Positions 44,728 through 53,593 of a stretch of DNA of 64,000 nucleotides are shown one piece after another (the first letter of the stretch is position 1; every line of letters begins with the position of its first letter). The notes beneath the pieces were generated by a model that had not been told where the DNA came from, ran no database searches, and worked only from the letters and a program-made list of their open reading frames with translations. The translations under genes were made by a program, and so were the position numbers. Origin of the DNA: Aeromicrobium tamlense (GTDB taxonomy: Bacteria; Actinomycetota; Actinomycetes; Propionibacteriales; Nocardioidaceae); the NCBI RefSeq assembly GCF_013408555.1, contig NZ_JACBZN010000001.1, forward strand, positions 620,001 to 684,000, given 5' to 3'.

Positions 44728-44964
44728 TCAGTCCTCGGGCTTGTCGGCGAACGCCTTCTTCATGTCGTTGTACCAGCCGAGGGACTTCTTGGGGTGGCGC
44801 CAGCGACCCTTCATGGCGTCGCGCGCTGCCTGGTGGATGGCGTCGCCGGACTTCTCGGCGTCCTTGAGGTGCTTGTCCTGGGCCTGGATGACGTCGTCGG
44901 CCGTCTCGCCGCGGTGCTCGAGGTCGCAGGGGCCGCCGAGCTCGCGGCACGTCATGGTCTTCAT
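44728..44964 (-). CDS. DUF1059 family small protein
   Basis: The 78-residue product begins MKTMTCRELGGPCDLEHRGE, the DUF1059 signature with two cysteines. The rest is helical and charged. GGAGAA lies upstream of the ATG. It is 64 bases downstream of the sigma factor gene on the same strand. Function unknown; the family is often annotated as stress-related. Confidence 0.85.
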   Translation of the reverse strand: MKTMTCRELGGPCDLEHRGETADDVIQAQDKHLKDAEKSGDAIHQAARDAMKGRWRHPKKSLGWYNDMKKAFADKPED

Positions 44965-45028
44965 GGTGTTCTCCTTCGAAGCGGTTCTTCTACTCGTCTG
45001 ACGATCGGGAGGGCGCGAGTGTGACCAT

Positions 45029-45862
45029 TCAGCGCGGATCGGCGCCGTCGCGGCGCACGACCTGCTCGAGCACCTCGGGTGCGGCGCGGAACGTGATGCC
45101 CCGCACGAGGCCGTCGGCCACGGTGAAGTCGAAGACGACCTTCGCGTCGCCGAGGTGGAACCAGGCGGTGCCGGGCCGGTCCTCGACGAACACGGGGAGC
45201 GCTGCCTGGGCGCTGCCGTTGAAGAACGCCGCCACGTCGCCGCGACCCTCGATCCGCTCGGGGGTGCCGACGAGGATCGCCGCGTCGTCCGCCGTGACGA
45301 GGGCGTCGGGAGCCAGCAGCTGCAGCAGCCGGTCGAACTCGCCGTTCTTCGCCGCCGCCATGAACGCGTCCACGACCTCCCAGTCGGCGAGGGCGTCCTC
45401 GGCCGCCGGCTGCCGGACCTTCGCGCGGGCCCGCGAGGCGAGCTTGCGCGCCGCGGCCGGCGTCGTGTCGAGCAGCTGCGCGATCGTGGGGAACTCGAAG
45501 CCGAACGAGTCGTGCAGCACGAACGCGACGCGCTCGCCCGGCGTCAGCCGGTCGAGAACGACGCTCAGCGCGATGCCGACCGTGTCGGCCAGCGCCACGT
45601 CGTCGGCGGGGTCGTCCACGGTCTCGCCGGGGTCGAGGTCGTCCACCGGCTGCGGCGTGCGGGACCGGAGCCGGTCGAGGCACAGCCGCGTGGTGACCGT
45701 GGTCAGCCAGGCCGGCAGGTTGTCGATCTCGGTCTCGGTCCCGTGCAGTCGCAGCCACGCCCGCTGCACGATGTCCTCCGCCTCGGCCGGGTCCCCGAGC
45801 ACGCGGCTCGCGATCGACACGAGCCGCGGTCGCTCCGCCTCGAACTGCTCGTCCTGGTCCAC
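45029..45862 (-). CDS. ECF41-type RNA polymerase sigma factor
   Basis: The 277-residue product has sigma-70 regions 2 (RLVSIASRVLGDPAEAEDIVQ) and 4 (LTPGERVAFVLHDSFGFEFP), then a SnoaL-like C-terminal domain of about 110 residues. ECF41 factors carry this domain instead of a separate anti-sigma factor. I chose GTG 45862, which has GGAAGG nine bases upstream, over GTG 45871 or 45892. Confidence 0.9.
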   Translation of the reverse strand: MDQDEQFEAERPRLVSIASRVLGDPAEAEDIVQRAWLRLHGTETEIDNLPAWLTTVTTRLCLDRLRSRTPQPVDDLDPGETVDDPADDVALADTVGIALSVVLDRLTPGERVAFVLHDSFGFEFPTIAQLLDTTPAAARKLASRARAKVRQPAAEDALADWEVVDAFMAAAKNGEFDRLLQLLAPDALVTADDAAILVGTPERIEGRGDVAAFFNGSAQAALPVFVEDRPGTAWFHLGDAKVVFDFTVADGLVRGITFRAAPEVLEQVVRRDGADPR

Positions 45863-46004
45863 GGTGATCACCCTTCCACGTTCGTCGGTCACTCCCTCGA
45901 CGTTCGGCGCGGCCCGAGTGTGACAACCGGGGAATCGGTCATCCGCGCGGACCATGTGCGAGTGAGCCCGTTCGGGAGCACAGTGGGAGCAGGAGCTGAT
46001 CACG

Positions 46005-47183
46005 ATGACGAATCTCCTTCGCTGGGCCGTGGTGATCATCGTGACCGTGCACGGCCTGATCCATCTCCTGGGCGCCGCCGAGCGGTTCGGCTGGGCCGAC
46101 GACCCGACCCTGGAGCCGTCGAACGGGCTCGGCCTGCTGTGGCTCGCCGCGGCGATCCTGCTGCTCGTCACCGCACTGTTCGCCGCCCTCGGGCGGGTGG
46201 TCGGCTGGTGGCTGCTCGCCGTGGTCGCGGCACTCGTCTCGCAGGCCGCGATCCTTACCTCGTGGGACGTGTCGAGCGGCGGGACGGTCGTGAACGTCTT
46301 CCTGCTGCTGGTCGCCGTCTACTCGTTCCTGCTGCGCGGGCCCTTCAGCCTGCACGCGCAGTGGCACCGACACGTCGACGACGCGCTCGAGGCGGTCGGG
46401 ACGGACGCGCGGGTCGTGACAGAGGAGGACCTGCGCGACCTCCCGGCACGGATCGCGGCCTATGTCCGGGCGTCGGGCGCGGTCGGCCGGCCGCGGCCCA
46501 CGAGCGTCCGCGCCGACTTCCACGGCCGGATCCGCAGTGGCCCCGACGCCGCGTGGATGTCGATCACGGGCAAGCAGGTCAACACGTTCGGCGCCGACCC
46601 GCGGCGGTTCTTCCTGCTGGAGACGAGCCGCGCCGGGCTGCCCGTGCTGGTGCTGCACGCGTACGCCGGCGCCACCGCCTCGATGTGCGCGAAGGTGCTC
46701 TCGGTGTCCACGGTCGTCGACGCGGCCGGACCCGAGATGGACCAGGGCGAGACCGTCACGGTCTTCAACGACCTCGTCGTGCTGGCCCCCGGGGCGATCG
46801 TCGGCGCGCCGATCGAGTGGACGGCGCTCGACGACCGGCAGGTCCGCGGCGTGTTCACGAACGGAGGCCGGAAGGTCGAGGCGACTCTCACCTTCGACGG
46901 CGACCGCCTCGTCAACTTCGTCTCGCACGACCGGTTCCGCGCCTCGGCCGACGGGAGGTCGTTCGACCGCCAGGCCTGGTCGACCCCGCTCGCGGGCCAC
47001 ACGGCGGCCGACGGGCGCCACGTCATCACCTCGGGGGTCGGCCGCTGGCAGGACCCGAAGGGCTGGTTCACCTACGTCGAGATCGAGTTCGACGACATCA
47101 CGCACGACGTCGGCGAGATGCACCGCACCGGCGAGCCTCGGCTCCGCACGCGCGCGTCGACGCCTAGCGATGCGACTCGGTGA
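46005..47183 (+). CDS. Membrane protein with DUF6544-like domain
   Basis: The 392-residue product has about four membrane segments in its first 110 residues, then a soluble domain with the run VRADFHGRIRSG, FVSHDRFRASADGR and GVGRWQDPKGWF. The soluble part resembles DUF6544 (family from memory). GTG/ATG choice: ATG 46005 with GGAGCAGGAGC upstream. Its end overlaps the YCII-related gene by 20 bases. It diverges from the ECF41 gene and could be its target. Confidence 0.78.
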   Translation: MTNLLRWAVVIIVTVHGLIHLLGAAERFGWADDPTLEPSNGLGLLWLAAAILLLVTALFAALGRVVGWWLLAVVAALVSQAAILTSWDVSSGGTVVNVFLLLVAVYSFLLRGPFSLHAQWHRHVDDALEAVGTDARVVTEEDLRDLPARIAAYVRASGAVGRPRPTSVRADFHGRIRSGPDAAWMSITGKQVNTFGADPRRFFLLETSRAGLPVLVLHAYAGATASMCAKVLSVSTVVDAAGPEMDQGETVTVFNDLVVLAPGAIVGAPIEWTALDDRQVRGVFTNGGRKVEATLTFDGDRLVNFVSHDRFRASADGRSFDRQAWSTPLAGHTAADGRHVITSGVGRWQDPKGWFTYVEIEFDDITHDVGEMHRTGEPRLRTRASTPSDATR

Positions 47184-47505
47184 GGAACTCGCGGACCTCC
47201 TGGTCGCAGCGGCACGCGGCCGCGAACTCCGCGGCCCACTCCAGGGCCTCCTCGTAGGTGGGCACCTGGATCAGGGCGAACCCGGCGATCGCTCCGTTGA
47301 CCCCGGGCTCGGGGCCGTCGATGATCTTGCGCTCGGGCGTGACGATGGTCGTCTCGTCGTGATGCCTCAGCCCCCCGCCCAGGATCCACACGCCCGCGTC
47401 CTTGGCCTCGGCGACCACCGCGTGGGCGGCGCGGACCACCTCCGGCAGCTCCTCCTCGGACACGTCCATCGCGCCTTCGGTGAACGAGATCAGATACTTC
47501 GTCAT
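47164..47505 (-). CDS. YCII-related (YciI-like) protein
   Basis: The 113-residue product begins MTKYLISFTEGAMDVSEEEL and has the FALIQVPTYEEALEWAAEFA block of YCII/DGPF proteins, with dimeric alpha-beta-barrel fold. It has a conserved histidine pair in LRHHDETTIV. The family is often paired with ECF sigma factors. ATG 47505 is supported by GGAAG upstream. Confidence 0.88.
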   Translation of the reverse strand: MTKYLISFTEGAMDVSEEELPEVVRAAHAVVAEAKDAGVWILGGGLRHHDETTIVTPERKIIDGPEPGVNGAIAGFALIQVPTYEEALEWAAEFAAACRCDQEVREFLTESHR

Positions 47506-47626
47506 CTCACGCTTCCTTTCGGCAGCCTCGGGGGCCTTACTGGCCATTGTGGACCCGCGGCGGGCTTCCGGGGTGTCGGAAGCGTGTCGCGCGTGCGAGC
47601 CTGAGGAAAAGCCCGCAGGAGGATCC

Positions 47627-48196
47627 ATGTCCCAGTACCGCGTCGGCTACTTCGTCGGCAGCCTCTCCTCGACCTCGCTCAACCGGGCGCTGAGCCGGGC
47701 GCTCATCCGGCTCGCGCCGGAGAGCCTGGAGTTCACCGAGCTGCCGATCGGCAACCTTCCGCTCTACAGTCCCGACTTCGACAGCGCGTACCCGCCGGAG
47801 CCCCAGGCGCTCAAGAACGCCATCGCCTCCTCGCATGCCGTGCTGTTCGTGTCGCCGGAGTACAACCGCTCGATCCCCGGCGCGCTCAAGAACGCCATCG
47901 ACTGGGCCTCGCGGCCCTGGGGCCAGAACTCGTTCGACCACGTGCCGGCCGCGGTCATCGGCGCCTCGCCGGGCCAGATCGGCACGGCCGTGGGCCAGCA
48001 GAGCCTGCGCTCGGTGCTGAGCTTCTGCAACGCCCGTCAGATGACCGCGCCGGAGGCGTACATCACCGCTCCGCCGGGGCTCATCCAGGACGATGGCGAG
48101 GTGACGAGCGAGTCCACGGCGGCGTTCCTGAAGGACTTCATGCAGGAGTTCGCCGACCACGTCGCGCGCGTGCTGACGGTGCTGCCGCGCTCGTAG
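47627..48196 (+). CDS. NADPH-dependent FMN reductase
   Basis: The 189-residue product is a flavodoxin-fold reductase: FVGSLSSTSLNRALSRAL binds FMN phosphate, and SPEYNRSIPGALKNAIDW is the second family motif. Members reduce FMN, quinones or chromate. AGGAGG at 47617-47622 gives a strong translation start. It overlaps no other gene and ends two bases before the convergent FAD gene. Confidence 0.94.
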   Translation: MSQYRVGYFVGSLSSTSLNRALSRALIRLAPESLEFTELPIGNLPLYSPDFDSAYPPEPQALKNAIASSHAVLFVSPEYNRSIPGALKNAIDWASRPWGQNSFDHVPAAVIGASPGQIGTAVGQQSLRSVLSFCNARQMTAPEAYITAPPGLIQDDGEVTSESTAAFLKDFMQEFADHVARVLTVLPRS

Positions 48197-48198
48197 CG

Positions 48199-49563
48199 TC
48201 AGGCCAGCTGCAGCAGCCGCTCGATGGCCGGCACGGTGTGCGTCGCGATCCGCTCCCGCGCGTCGTCGAGAGCGGGTGAGGCGGGGTACCCGGCGGGGAT
48301 CCGCGTCGGGTTCAGCGGCACGTCGTTCGCCCACGCCTTCACGTCGGGGGCGGAGGTCGCCGACGCGGCGGCGCGCGTGCCCAGGACGGTCATCCGCACC
48401 CACGCGGCGAGCGAGTCGCCGTACGGCGTGGGCGGGCACAGGCGGTTCTTCTCCGCGTCGTCGTCGCGGGTCGCCTCCACGTAGCCCGCGAGGGCGGCGC
48501 CGAAGCACGGGAAGCCGGCCCGGATGGGCTGGAGGGTGATCGCGCGCGGGCCCCAGATGGGCACGAGCGGCGGATACTTCAGGCCGTCCGCGGCGCAGTG
48601 CACGACGAGGGCGTCACGTTCCACCGCGACCGTGGCGTCGGCGAACCTCAGCTCGCCGGGCGCGACCGCCACGAGGTGACCGTGACGGACCACGTTCTCC
48701 ACGGTGCGCAGCTGCTCGAGCTCCCACGTGGCCAGCGTCGGTGCCTTCGCCATCGTCGGCACTCTCGAGCGGTCGATCCGCAGCATGATGCCGTGATCCT
48801 CGAGCCTCAGGAAGAGGTCGTCGAGGGACTCGGCCACCCGTGCCGACTCCATCAGGTCGGCCACCATGCCCAGGAAGATCGCCGGGTCCGGCTGGATCAC
48901 GGCACGGTTGAACATCCAGGGCTCGCGGGCACGCACCCACGTGATCCGGTCGGGATCGACGCCCTGCGCGAGCAGCCAGATGCAGGCATCCGTGGCGGTC
49001 TTGCCCGCTCCCACCACGACGAGCTCGTCGGGCACGTCCTCCAGGCGGGGGAGCGCGTTGACCGGCACGACTCGAACGCCGTCGAGGACCTCGAAGGGTG
49101 GTGGCGTCTCGGCGGGGATACTCGGCGCGAGGTAGCGGGCGTCGACGACCCGGCAGCCGCCCGGCACCTCGGTGCGTCGTCCCGAGACGCGCGAGACCAC
49201 GGCGCCGTCGGCGTACTCGCTGCTGGTGATCAGCTCGACCCGTCCCGTCTCCAGCAGCCGGGCGAGGACCTGCTCGTAGTACCGGCAGATCTCGGTCCGT
49301 GTGGCGCGCTCCTGGAGGCCGGCCTCGGGTCCGTGCTGCTGCAGCTGCCCGCCGCCGAGCAGCGTCGACGCGACGCCGTAGAACGCGGAGGCCTGGTGCA
49401 GGTGGACGAACGGGTAGGCCTCGAGCCAGTGCCCGCCGACGCCGTGACGGCGGTCGACGAGGGCGACCCGGGCGTCGGCGTGGTCGACCAGGGCGTCGGT
49501 GAAGGCCATCCCCATGGCGCCGGCGCCCACCACGAGGTAGTCGGCCTCGAGCGTGCGAGCCAC
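48199..49563 (-). CDS. FAD/NAD(P)-binding protein (flavin monooxygenase-like)
   Basis: The 454-residue product has the FAD motif LVVGAGAMGMAF at residue 10, GGHWLEAYPFVHLHQASAFYG after it, and a second dinucleotide motif VVVGAGKTATDACIW near residue 180. The fold suggests a flavin-containing monooxygenase or lysine/ornithine-type oxygenase relative. GGAGG precedes the GTG start. Substrate unknown. Confidence 0.88.
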   Translation of the reverse strand: MARTLEADYLVVGAGAMGMAFTDALVDHADARVALVDRRHGVGGHWLEAYPFVHLHQASAFYGVASTLLGGGQLQQHGPEAGLQERATRTEICRYYEQVLARLLETGRVELITSSEYADGAVVSRVSGRRTEVPGGCRVVDARYLAPSIPAETPPPFEVLDGVRVVPVNALPRLEDVPDELVVVGAGKTATDACIWLLAQGVDPDRITWVRAREPWMFNRAVIQPDPAIFLGMVADLMESARVAESLDDLFLRLEDHGIMLRIDRSRVPTMAKAPTLATWELEQLRTVENVVRHGHLVAVAPGELRFADATVAVERDALVVHCAADGLKYPPLVPIWGPRAITLQPIRAGFPCFGAALAGYVEATRDDDAEKNRLCPPTPYGDSLAAWVRMTVLGTRAAASATSAPDVKAWANDVPLNPTRIPAGYPASPALDDARERIATHTVPAIERLLQLA

Positions 49564-49594
49564 GCCTCCACGGTGCGCCTCGTCCGCGCCTCGG

Positions 49595-50863
49595 TCAATG
49601 GCCGCTCGGAGCGGGGTTCTTTCGCGTGATGCGGTAGTCGAGCGTGAGGAACGGGAAGCCGAAGACCCGGAAGGCGTGCTCGGCGCGCAGGGCGCCGTCC
49701 TCGACGAACACGTCGAGCTGCTCCTCGAAGCCCGGCACGGCGAGGGTGGTCAGCTCGTCCGCCTCGGTGTCGACGTAGGAGAGGTAGTGCCCGGCCTGGC
49801 CGTCCTCGACGCGGCTGCTCAGGGTGAGGCCGCCGTCGCGTCGCGCCCTCGGGCGCAGGGTGGCGGTGAAGCTGCCCTCCGGCAGGGGGAACCCCACGCT
49901 GACGTAGCCGCGACCGTCGTGGACGTAGGTCGTGTAGATCCCGAGCATGATCGGCCGGTCGTCATCGGCGAACGATCGGATCCAGCCGCGCACGGACACG
50001 GCGCCGTCGACGCCGCTGATCGTGTCGATCCGGCTGCGGACGCCGCGCTGCGCCTCGCGCTGGTTCATCGGCATGATCGCCTGGCCGAGCGGTTGCGCCA
50101 CGGCGGACCGGTACAGGAGGTAGCCGGGCCGGACCCAGGCCCGCCACCGGGGCACGATGTCGAGCGCGAACTCCGTGGTGTGCTCGTAGAACTCGCGCAC
50201 CAGCGGGTGGACGACGGCCGGGTCGAACCCGGGGCCGGCCAAGGTGTCGAGGCTCGCCACGATGCCGGTGTCGCGACGATCCGCGGTGTACGTCCCGCCG
50301 AGCTCCTCGGCCAGCTCGCGCACGTAGCCCGTGCCGATGTAGCGCGAGCGCGACCGGCGGGCGACCACGAACGGCAGGTCGGTGGTGCGCGCGCGCTCGG
50401 CCAGCAAGGTCACCTGCGCGTCGCGGAAGAGCAGATTGGCGAGGCAGCGCTGGGCGACGACGGCGGTCGTGGCGACCACGGCACCGGGCGACCCCGCACG
50501 CCTCAGGACCAGTCCGACGCCCGCGCCGACCACCGGACCCATGAGGACCTTCTGCGGTCGCACGCCGAGCGCGCCCACCGCGGCGCCCGCGGCCGTGCCG
50601 ATCGCGCCGGGACCGGCACCGGCCCGCTCGGCCGCCCAGCCGAGCGGCGCGGCCAGCGCACCGCTCACGACGATGCGGTGCCAGAGCCCGGGGATCTCGT
50701 CGGGCTGCTGGCGCGCGCGGGCGACGGCCTCCGACGCGGCGAGCCCGGCGGCCCCGGCGAGGGCGGACAGCGCCACCGAGCGCGCCCCGCGGCGGGCCGA
50801 CAGGGCGGCACCGGCGAGACCGCCGATCGCGGCCGCGAAGCCGAGGGAGGAGGGAGTCGCCAC
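49595..50863 (-). CDS. Uncharacterised protein, hydrophobic first half
   Basis: The 422-residue product starts with alanine/glycine-rich hydrophobic segments (residues 5-150, about 5-6 helices). A soluble domain of about 260 residues follows, including [20 protein letters not shown] and [14 protein letters not shown] blocks. I do not recognise it. TAGGCT ends seven bases before GTG 50863, so I start there instead of the open frame at 50980. The stop is 31 bases from the GTG of the downstream FAD gene. Confidence 0.75.
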   Translation of the reverse strand: MATPSSLGFAAAIGGLAGAALSARRGARSVALSALAGAAGLAASEAVARARQQPDEIPGLWHRIVVSGALAAPLGWAAERAGAGPGAIGTAAGAAVGALGVRPQKVLMGPVVGAGVGLVLRRAGSPGAVVATTAVVAQRCLANLLFRDAQVTLLAERARTTDLPFVVARRSRSRYIGTGYVRELAEELGGTYTADRRDTGIVASLDTLAGPGFDPAVVHPLVREFYEHTTEFALDIVPRWRAWVRPGYLLYRSAVAQPLGQAIMPMNQREAQRGVRSRIDTISGVDGAVSVRGWIRSFADDDRPIMLGIYTTYVHDGRGYVSVGFPLPEGSFTATLRPRARRDGGLTLSSRVEDGQAGHYLSYVDTEADELTTLAVPGFEEQLDVFVEDGALRAEHAFRVFGFPFLTLDYRITRKNPAPSGH

Positions 50864-50891
50864 GCCCGCGAGCCTAGTGCCGGACGGACTC

Positions 50892-51671
50892 TCAGCGGAC
50901 CGCCCGCAGCTGCGACGACGTGGCCAGGGGAGTCCCGTCGGGCGTCCAGATCGTGATGTTCTCGGTGAGCCAGCCGTCATCGCTGGCGTCCACGGTCACG
51001 GCGTCGACGAGCACCCACGAGAACTCCGCCGTGGCGACCTCGGGCGTGAACCGCACCGTCGTGCGCACGGTGGGCATCGTGCGCAGCTCGGTCATCACCG
51101 CCGAGAGCGACGGGGCGAGTGCGTCGGCCAGCACGAGGAGGCGCTCCCACGGGTCCGCGACCTCCTCCGCGAGCCGGATCCACGCGCGCAGATTCGGCTC
51201 GGGCGAGGCCGAGAACGGCAGTGGATCGGTGGCCGGACGGATCTCGATGCGCGTGCTGATCGGCACGAACTCGGGGGGTACGACGAACGGGCGCGCGGTG
51301 GCCAGTGGGTGGTCGACCTCGGGTGCCTGCACGCGGGTCGTGGGCACGCCGGGGCGGTGCGTCGAGCCCAGCACGGCGGTGGCCACGGCGGCCGTGCGCG
51401 CGCCGGAGGAGGCCGTGGCCGACACGACGGTCACGGCGCGGCCGCGGTGCGTCACCTCGGCTGCCACGCCGAGGCGCGTGTCGACGGGACGGACGAGGTG
51501 CGCGGTCAGCTCGACCGGGACGAGGCCCGGACCGGCGACGGCACGCATCTCGCGCAGCGCGATGGCGGCGACGATGCCGCCCTGGAGTCCGCCGAACCCG
51601 TGGAACGGCCGCAGGTCGAGGTCGTCCCCCGAGAGCACGTCGGCGATGCCGGGCGAGGTCGTGATGGTCAT
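50892..51671 (-). CDS. Thioesterase-like (hot-dog fold) protein
   Basis: The 259-residue product resembles double hot-dog acyl-CoA thioesterases: [14 protein letters not shown] at residue 27 and [20 protein letters not shown]. The start overlaps the MFS gene stop (ATGA), so the two are cotranscribed. Acyl-CoA substrate is unknown. Confidence 0.88.
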   Translation of the reverse strand: MTITTSPGIADVLSGDDLDLRPFHGFGGLQGGIVAAIALREMRAVAGPGLVPVELTAHLVRPVDTRLGVAAEVTHRGRAVTVVSATASSGARTAAVATAVLGSTHRPGVPTTRVQAPEVDHPLATARPFVVPPEFVPISTRIEIRPATDPLPFSASPEPNLRAWIRLAEEVADPWERLLVLADALAPSLSAVMTELRTMPTVRTTVRFTPEVATAEFSWVLVDAVTVDASDDGWLTENITIWTPDGTPLATSSQLRAVR

Positions 51672-53029
51672 CGGGGCTCCCTTGCCATCACGGTGACGGA
51701 GGACGCGAGCGCGAAGACCGCCGTCGTCCACCACGCGGCCTCGAACGCCTCCGCGCCGGGGGACTGCGCCCCGAGGACGGCGACCAGCACCGCCACGCCG
51801 ACGGCGATGCCGACCTGTCGGGCGGTCTGCAGGACGGCCGAGCCGGTGCCACGACGGTCGGGCGGCAGCTCGCTGGTCCCGAGCGCCATCGAGGGCGGGA
51901 CGACGAGGCCGACGCCGACGCCGGTCAGCAGCATGCCGGGCAGGACGGTCGCGGCGTACGAGGTGGAGGCGCCGGCGAGGACCGCCCACGACGCCACGCC
52001 TGCCGCGAAGACCGCCCCGCCGAGCGCGATGACGGCGCGCGGGCCGATCGCCGCCACGAGCCGGCCCCCGTACACCGCGACGAACGGCACGAGCAGCGGT
52101 CCCGGCGCGATCGCGAGGCCGGCCTCGAGTGCCGAGAGCTCCCAGACCTCCTGCAGCCACAGCACGATCGACAGCAGCATCGCGCCGAACGCGACGTGGA
52201 ACGTGAGCAGGGTGAGGCTCGTCGACGCGAAGTGCGGCGCCCGCAGGACGTCGAGGCTGACGAGCGGGTCGGCCGCGCGGGTCACCGCGGCCACGTTGAG
52301 GGCGAGCCCGACGACCGTGACGGCGGCGAACGCCAGGGTGCGGCCTGACGTCCAGCCCCACTCCGGCCCGTTGACCAGGACGAGGACGAGCGCCGCGACG
52401 GTGACGGTCAGGAGCAGCGCGCCGACGAGTCCGGGCGCCCGGCCCCGGTCGCCCGGTGCGTCGGGCAGCACACGCCAGCCGACGAACGCCGCCACGAGGC
52501 CGGTGGGGATGTTGACGAGGAAGACCCACCGCCAGTCGGCGTGCACCAGGACGCCACCGACGACGGGTCCGAGGGCGGCGCCGATGCCGCCGAGTCCGGC
52601 CCACAGTCGCACGGCGCCCTGGCGGCCCTCGGGCGGGAAGGCGGTGAGGACGAGCCCCAGCGACGAGGGGATCATCAGTGCCGCGCCGGCCGCCTGGACG
52701 ACGCGGAAGGCGACGAGTCCGGCGAGGCCGGGGGCGAAGGCGCAGGCCGCGGAGGCGGCCGTGAACAGCAGCAGCCCACCGAGGAAGCCGCGCTTGGCGC
52801 CGATGCGGTCGCTGATCCGCCCGGCCGGCACCAGCAGCGCGGCGAAGGTGATCGCGTACGCGTTGAGGATCCACGACAGGTCGGCGAGGTCGCTCACGCC
52901 GAGCGCGACCGCGATGTCCCCGAGGGCGACGTTGACGATGAACAGGTCGAAGCCGGAGAGGAGGACGCCGACCGCGACGACCGCCATGACGAGGCGGGTC
53001 GAGGTGGGACGTTCTGTCAGTTGCGTCAC
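51668..53029 (-). CDS. DHA2 family MFS drug exporter (EmrB/QacA-like)
   Basis: The 453-residue product has about 14 hydrophobic segments. Typical DHA2 motifs are FIVNVALGDIA, WILNAYAITFAALLVPAGRI and motif C-like GPVVGGVLVHADWRWVFLVN. Divergent from an HxlR regulator, with palindromes between, it is likely controlled by it. I chose GTG 53029 because TAGTGT ends seven bases upstream; an ATG at 53059 would place the start upstream of that promoter element. Confidence 0.92.
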   Translation of the reverse strand: MTQLTERPTSTRLVMAVVAVGVLLSGFDLFIVNVALGDIAVALGVSDLADLSWILNAYAITFAALLVPAGRISDRIGAKRGFLGGLLLFTAASAACAFAPGLAGLVAFRVVQAAGAALMIPSSLGLVLTAFPPEGRQGAVRLWAGLGGIGAALGPVVGGVLVHADWRWVFLVNIPTGLVAAFVGWRVLPDAPGDRGRAPGLVGALLLTVTVAALVLVLVNGPEWGWTSGRTLAFAAVTVVGLALNVAAVTRAADPLVSLDVLRAPHFASTSLTLLTFHVAFGAMLLSIVLWLQEVWELSALEAGLAIAPGPLLVPFVAVYGGRLVAAIGPRAVIALGGAVFAAGVASWAVLAGASTSYAATVLPGMLLTGVGVGLVVPPSMALGTSELPPDRRGTGSAVLQTARQVGIAVGVAVLVAVLGAQSPGAEAFEAAWWTTAVFALASSVTVMAREPR

Positions 53030-53037
53030 GAAACGCA

Positions 53038-53066
53038 CACTAGACCTAGTGCGTTGCATGGTGCAA
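53038..53066. promoter_or_regulatory. Two palindromes in the MFS / HxlR divergent promoter
   Basis: CACTAG-AC-CTAGTG (53038-53051) overlaps the TAGTGT -10 element of the exporter gene. TTGCA-TGG-TGCAA (53054-53066) includes a TTGCAC -35-like hexamer on the minus strand, 18 bases from TAGTGT. TACGCT (53072-53077) ends six bases before the HxlR start. The layout suggests an HxlR operator that blocks the exporter. Confidence 0.65.
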
Positions 53067-53083
53067 CTGACTACGCTGGGGGC

Positions 53084-53584
53084 ATGCGCCGCAGCAGCTT
53101 CTCCGACATGAACTGTTCGATCGCCCAGAGCCTCGAGGTGATCGGCGAGTGGTGGACGCCTCTGATCCTGCGCGACGCCCTCATGGGTGTGACCCGCTTC
53201 GAGCAGTTCCAGTCGCGCCTCGGGATCGCGCGCAACGTCCTGTCGGCCCGCCTGCAGACCCTCGTCGAGCACGGCGTGCTGGAGGAGGTCGAGTACTCGC
53301 AGCGGCCGCCCCGCTCGGAGTACGTGCTGACCCCGAAGGGCCGCGAGCTGTGGACCGCCCTCACGATGCTGCGCCAGTGGGGCGACAAGTGGCTCGCGCC
53401 CGACGGTGCTCCGGTGGAGCTCGTGCACACCTCTTGCGAGCACGTCGCGCACGCCGAGCTGACCTGCTCGCACTGCGGCGAGCGCCTGCGCGGGCGTGAC
53501 CTCGAGCTGCGTCACGGGCCCGGCGCCCCCGGCGGCGGACTCCTCCCCGAGCCTCGAGTCGACAGCGGGGTCCCACGGGGCTAG
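53084..53584 (+). CDS. HxlR family transcriptional regulator
   Basis: The 166-residue product has the HxlR winged helix with the conserved cysteine in MNCSIAQSLEVIGEWWTPLI and RLGIARNVLSARLQTLVEHG. After it a C-terminal extension has CEH and CSHCGERL, a possible metal or redox cluster. The cysteine near residue 11 is the usual HxlR sensor of electrophiles. It probably represses the divergent exporter-thioesterase operon. Confidence 0.94.
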   Translation: MRRSSFSDMNCSIAQSLEVIGEWWTPLILRDALMGVTRFEQFQSRLGIARNVLSARLQTLVEHGVLEEVEYSQRPPRSEYVLTPKGRELWTALTMLRQWGDKWLAPDGAPVELVHTSCEHVAHAELTCSHCGERLRGRDLELRHGPGAPGGGLLPEPRVDSGVPRG

Positions 53585-53593
53585 ACCTGAGGG

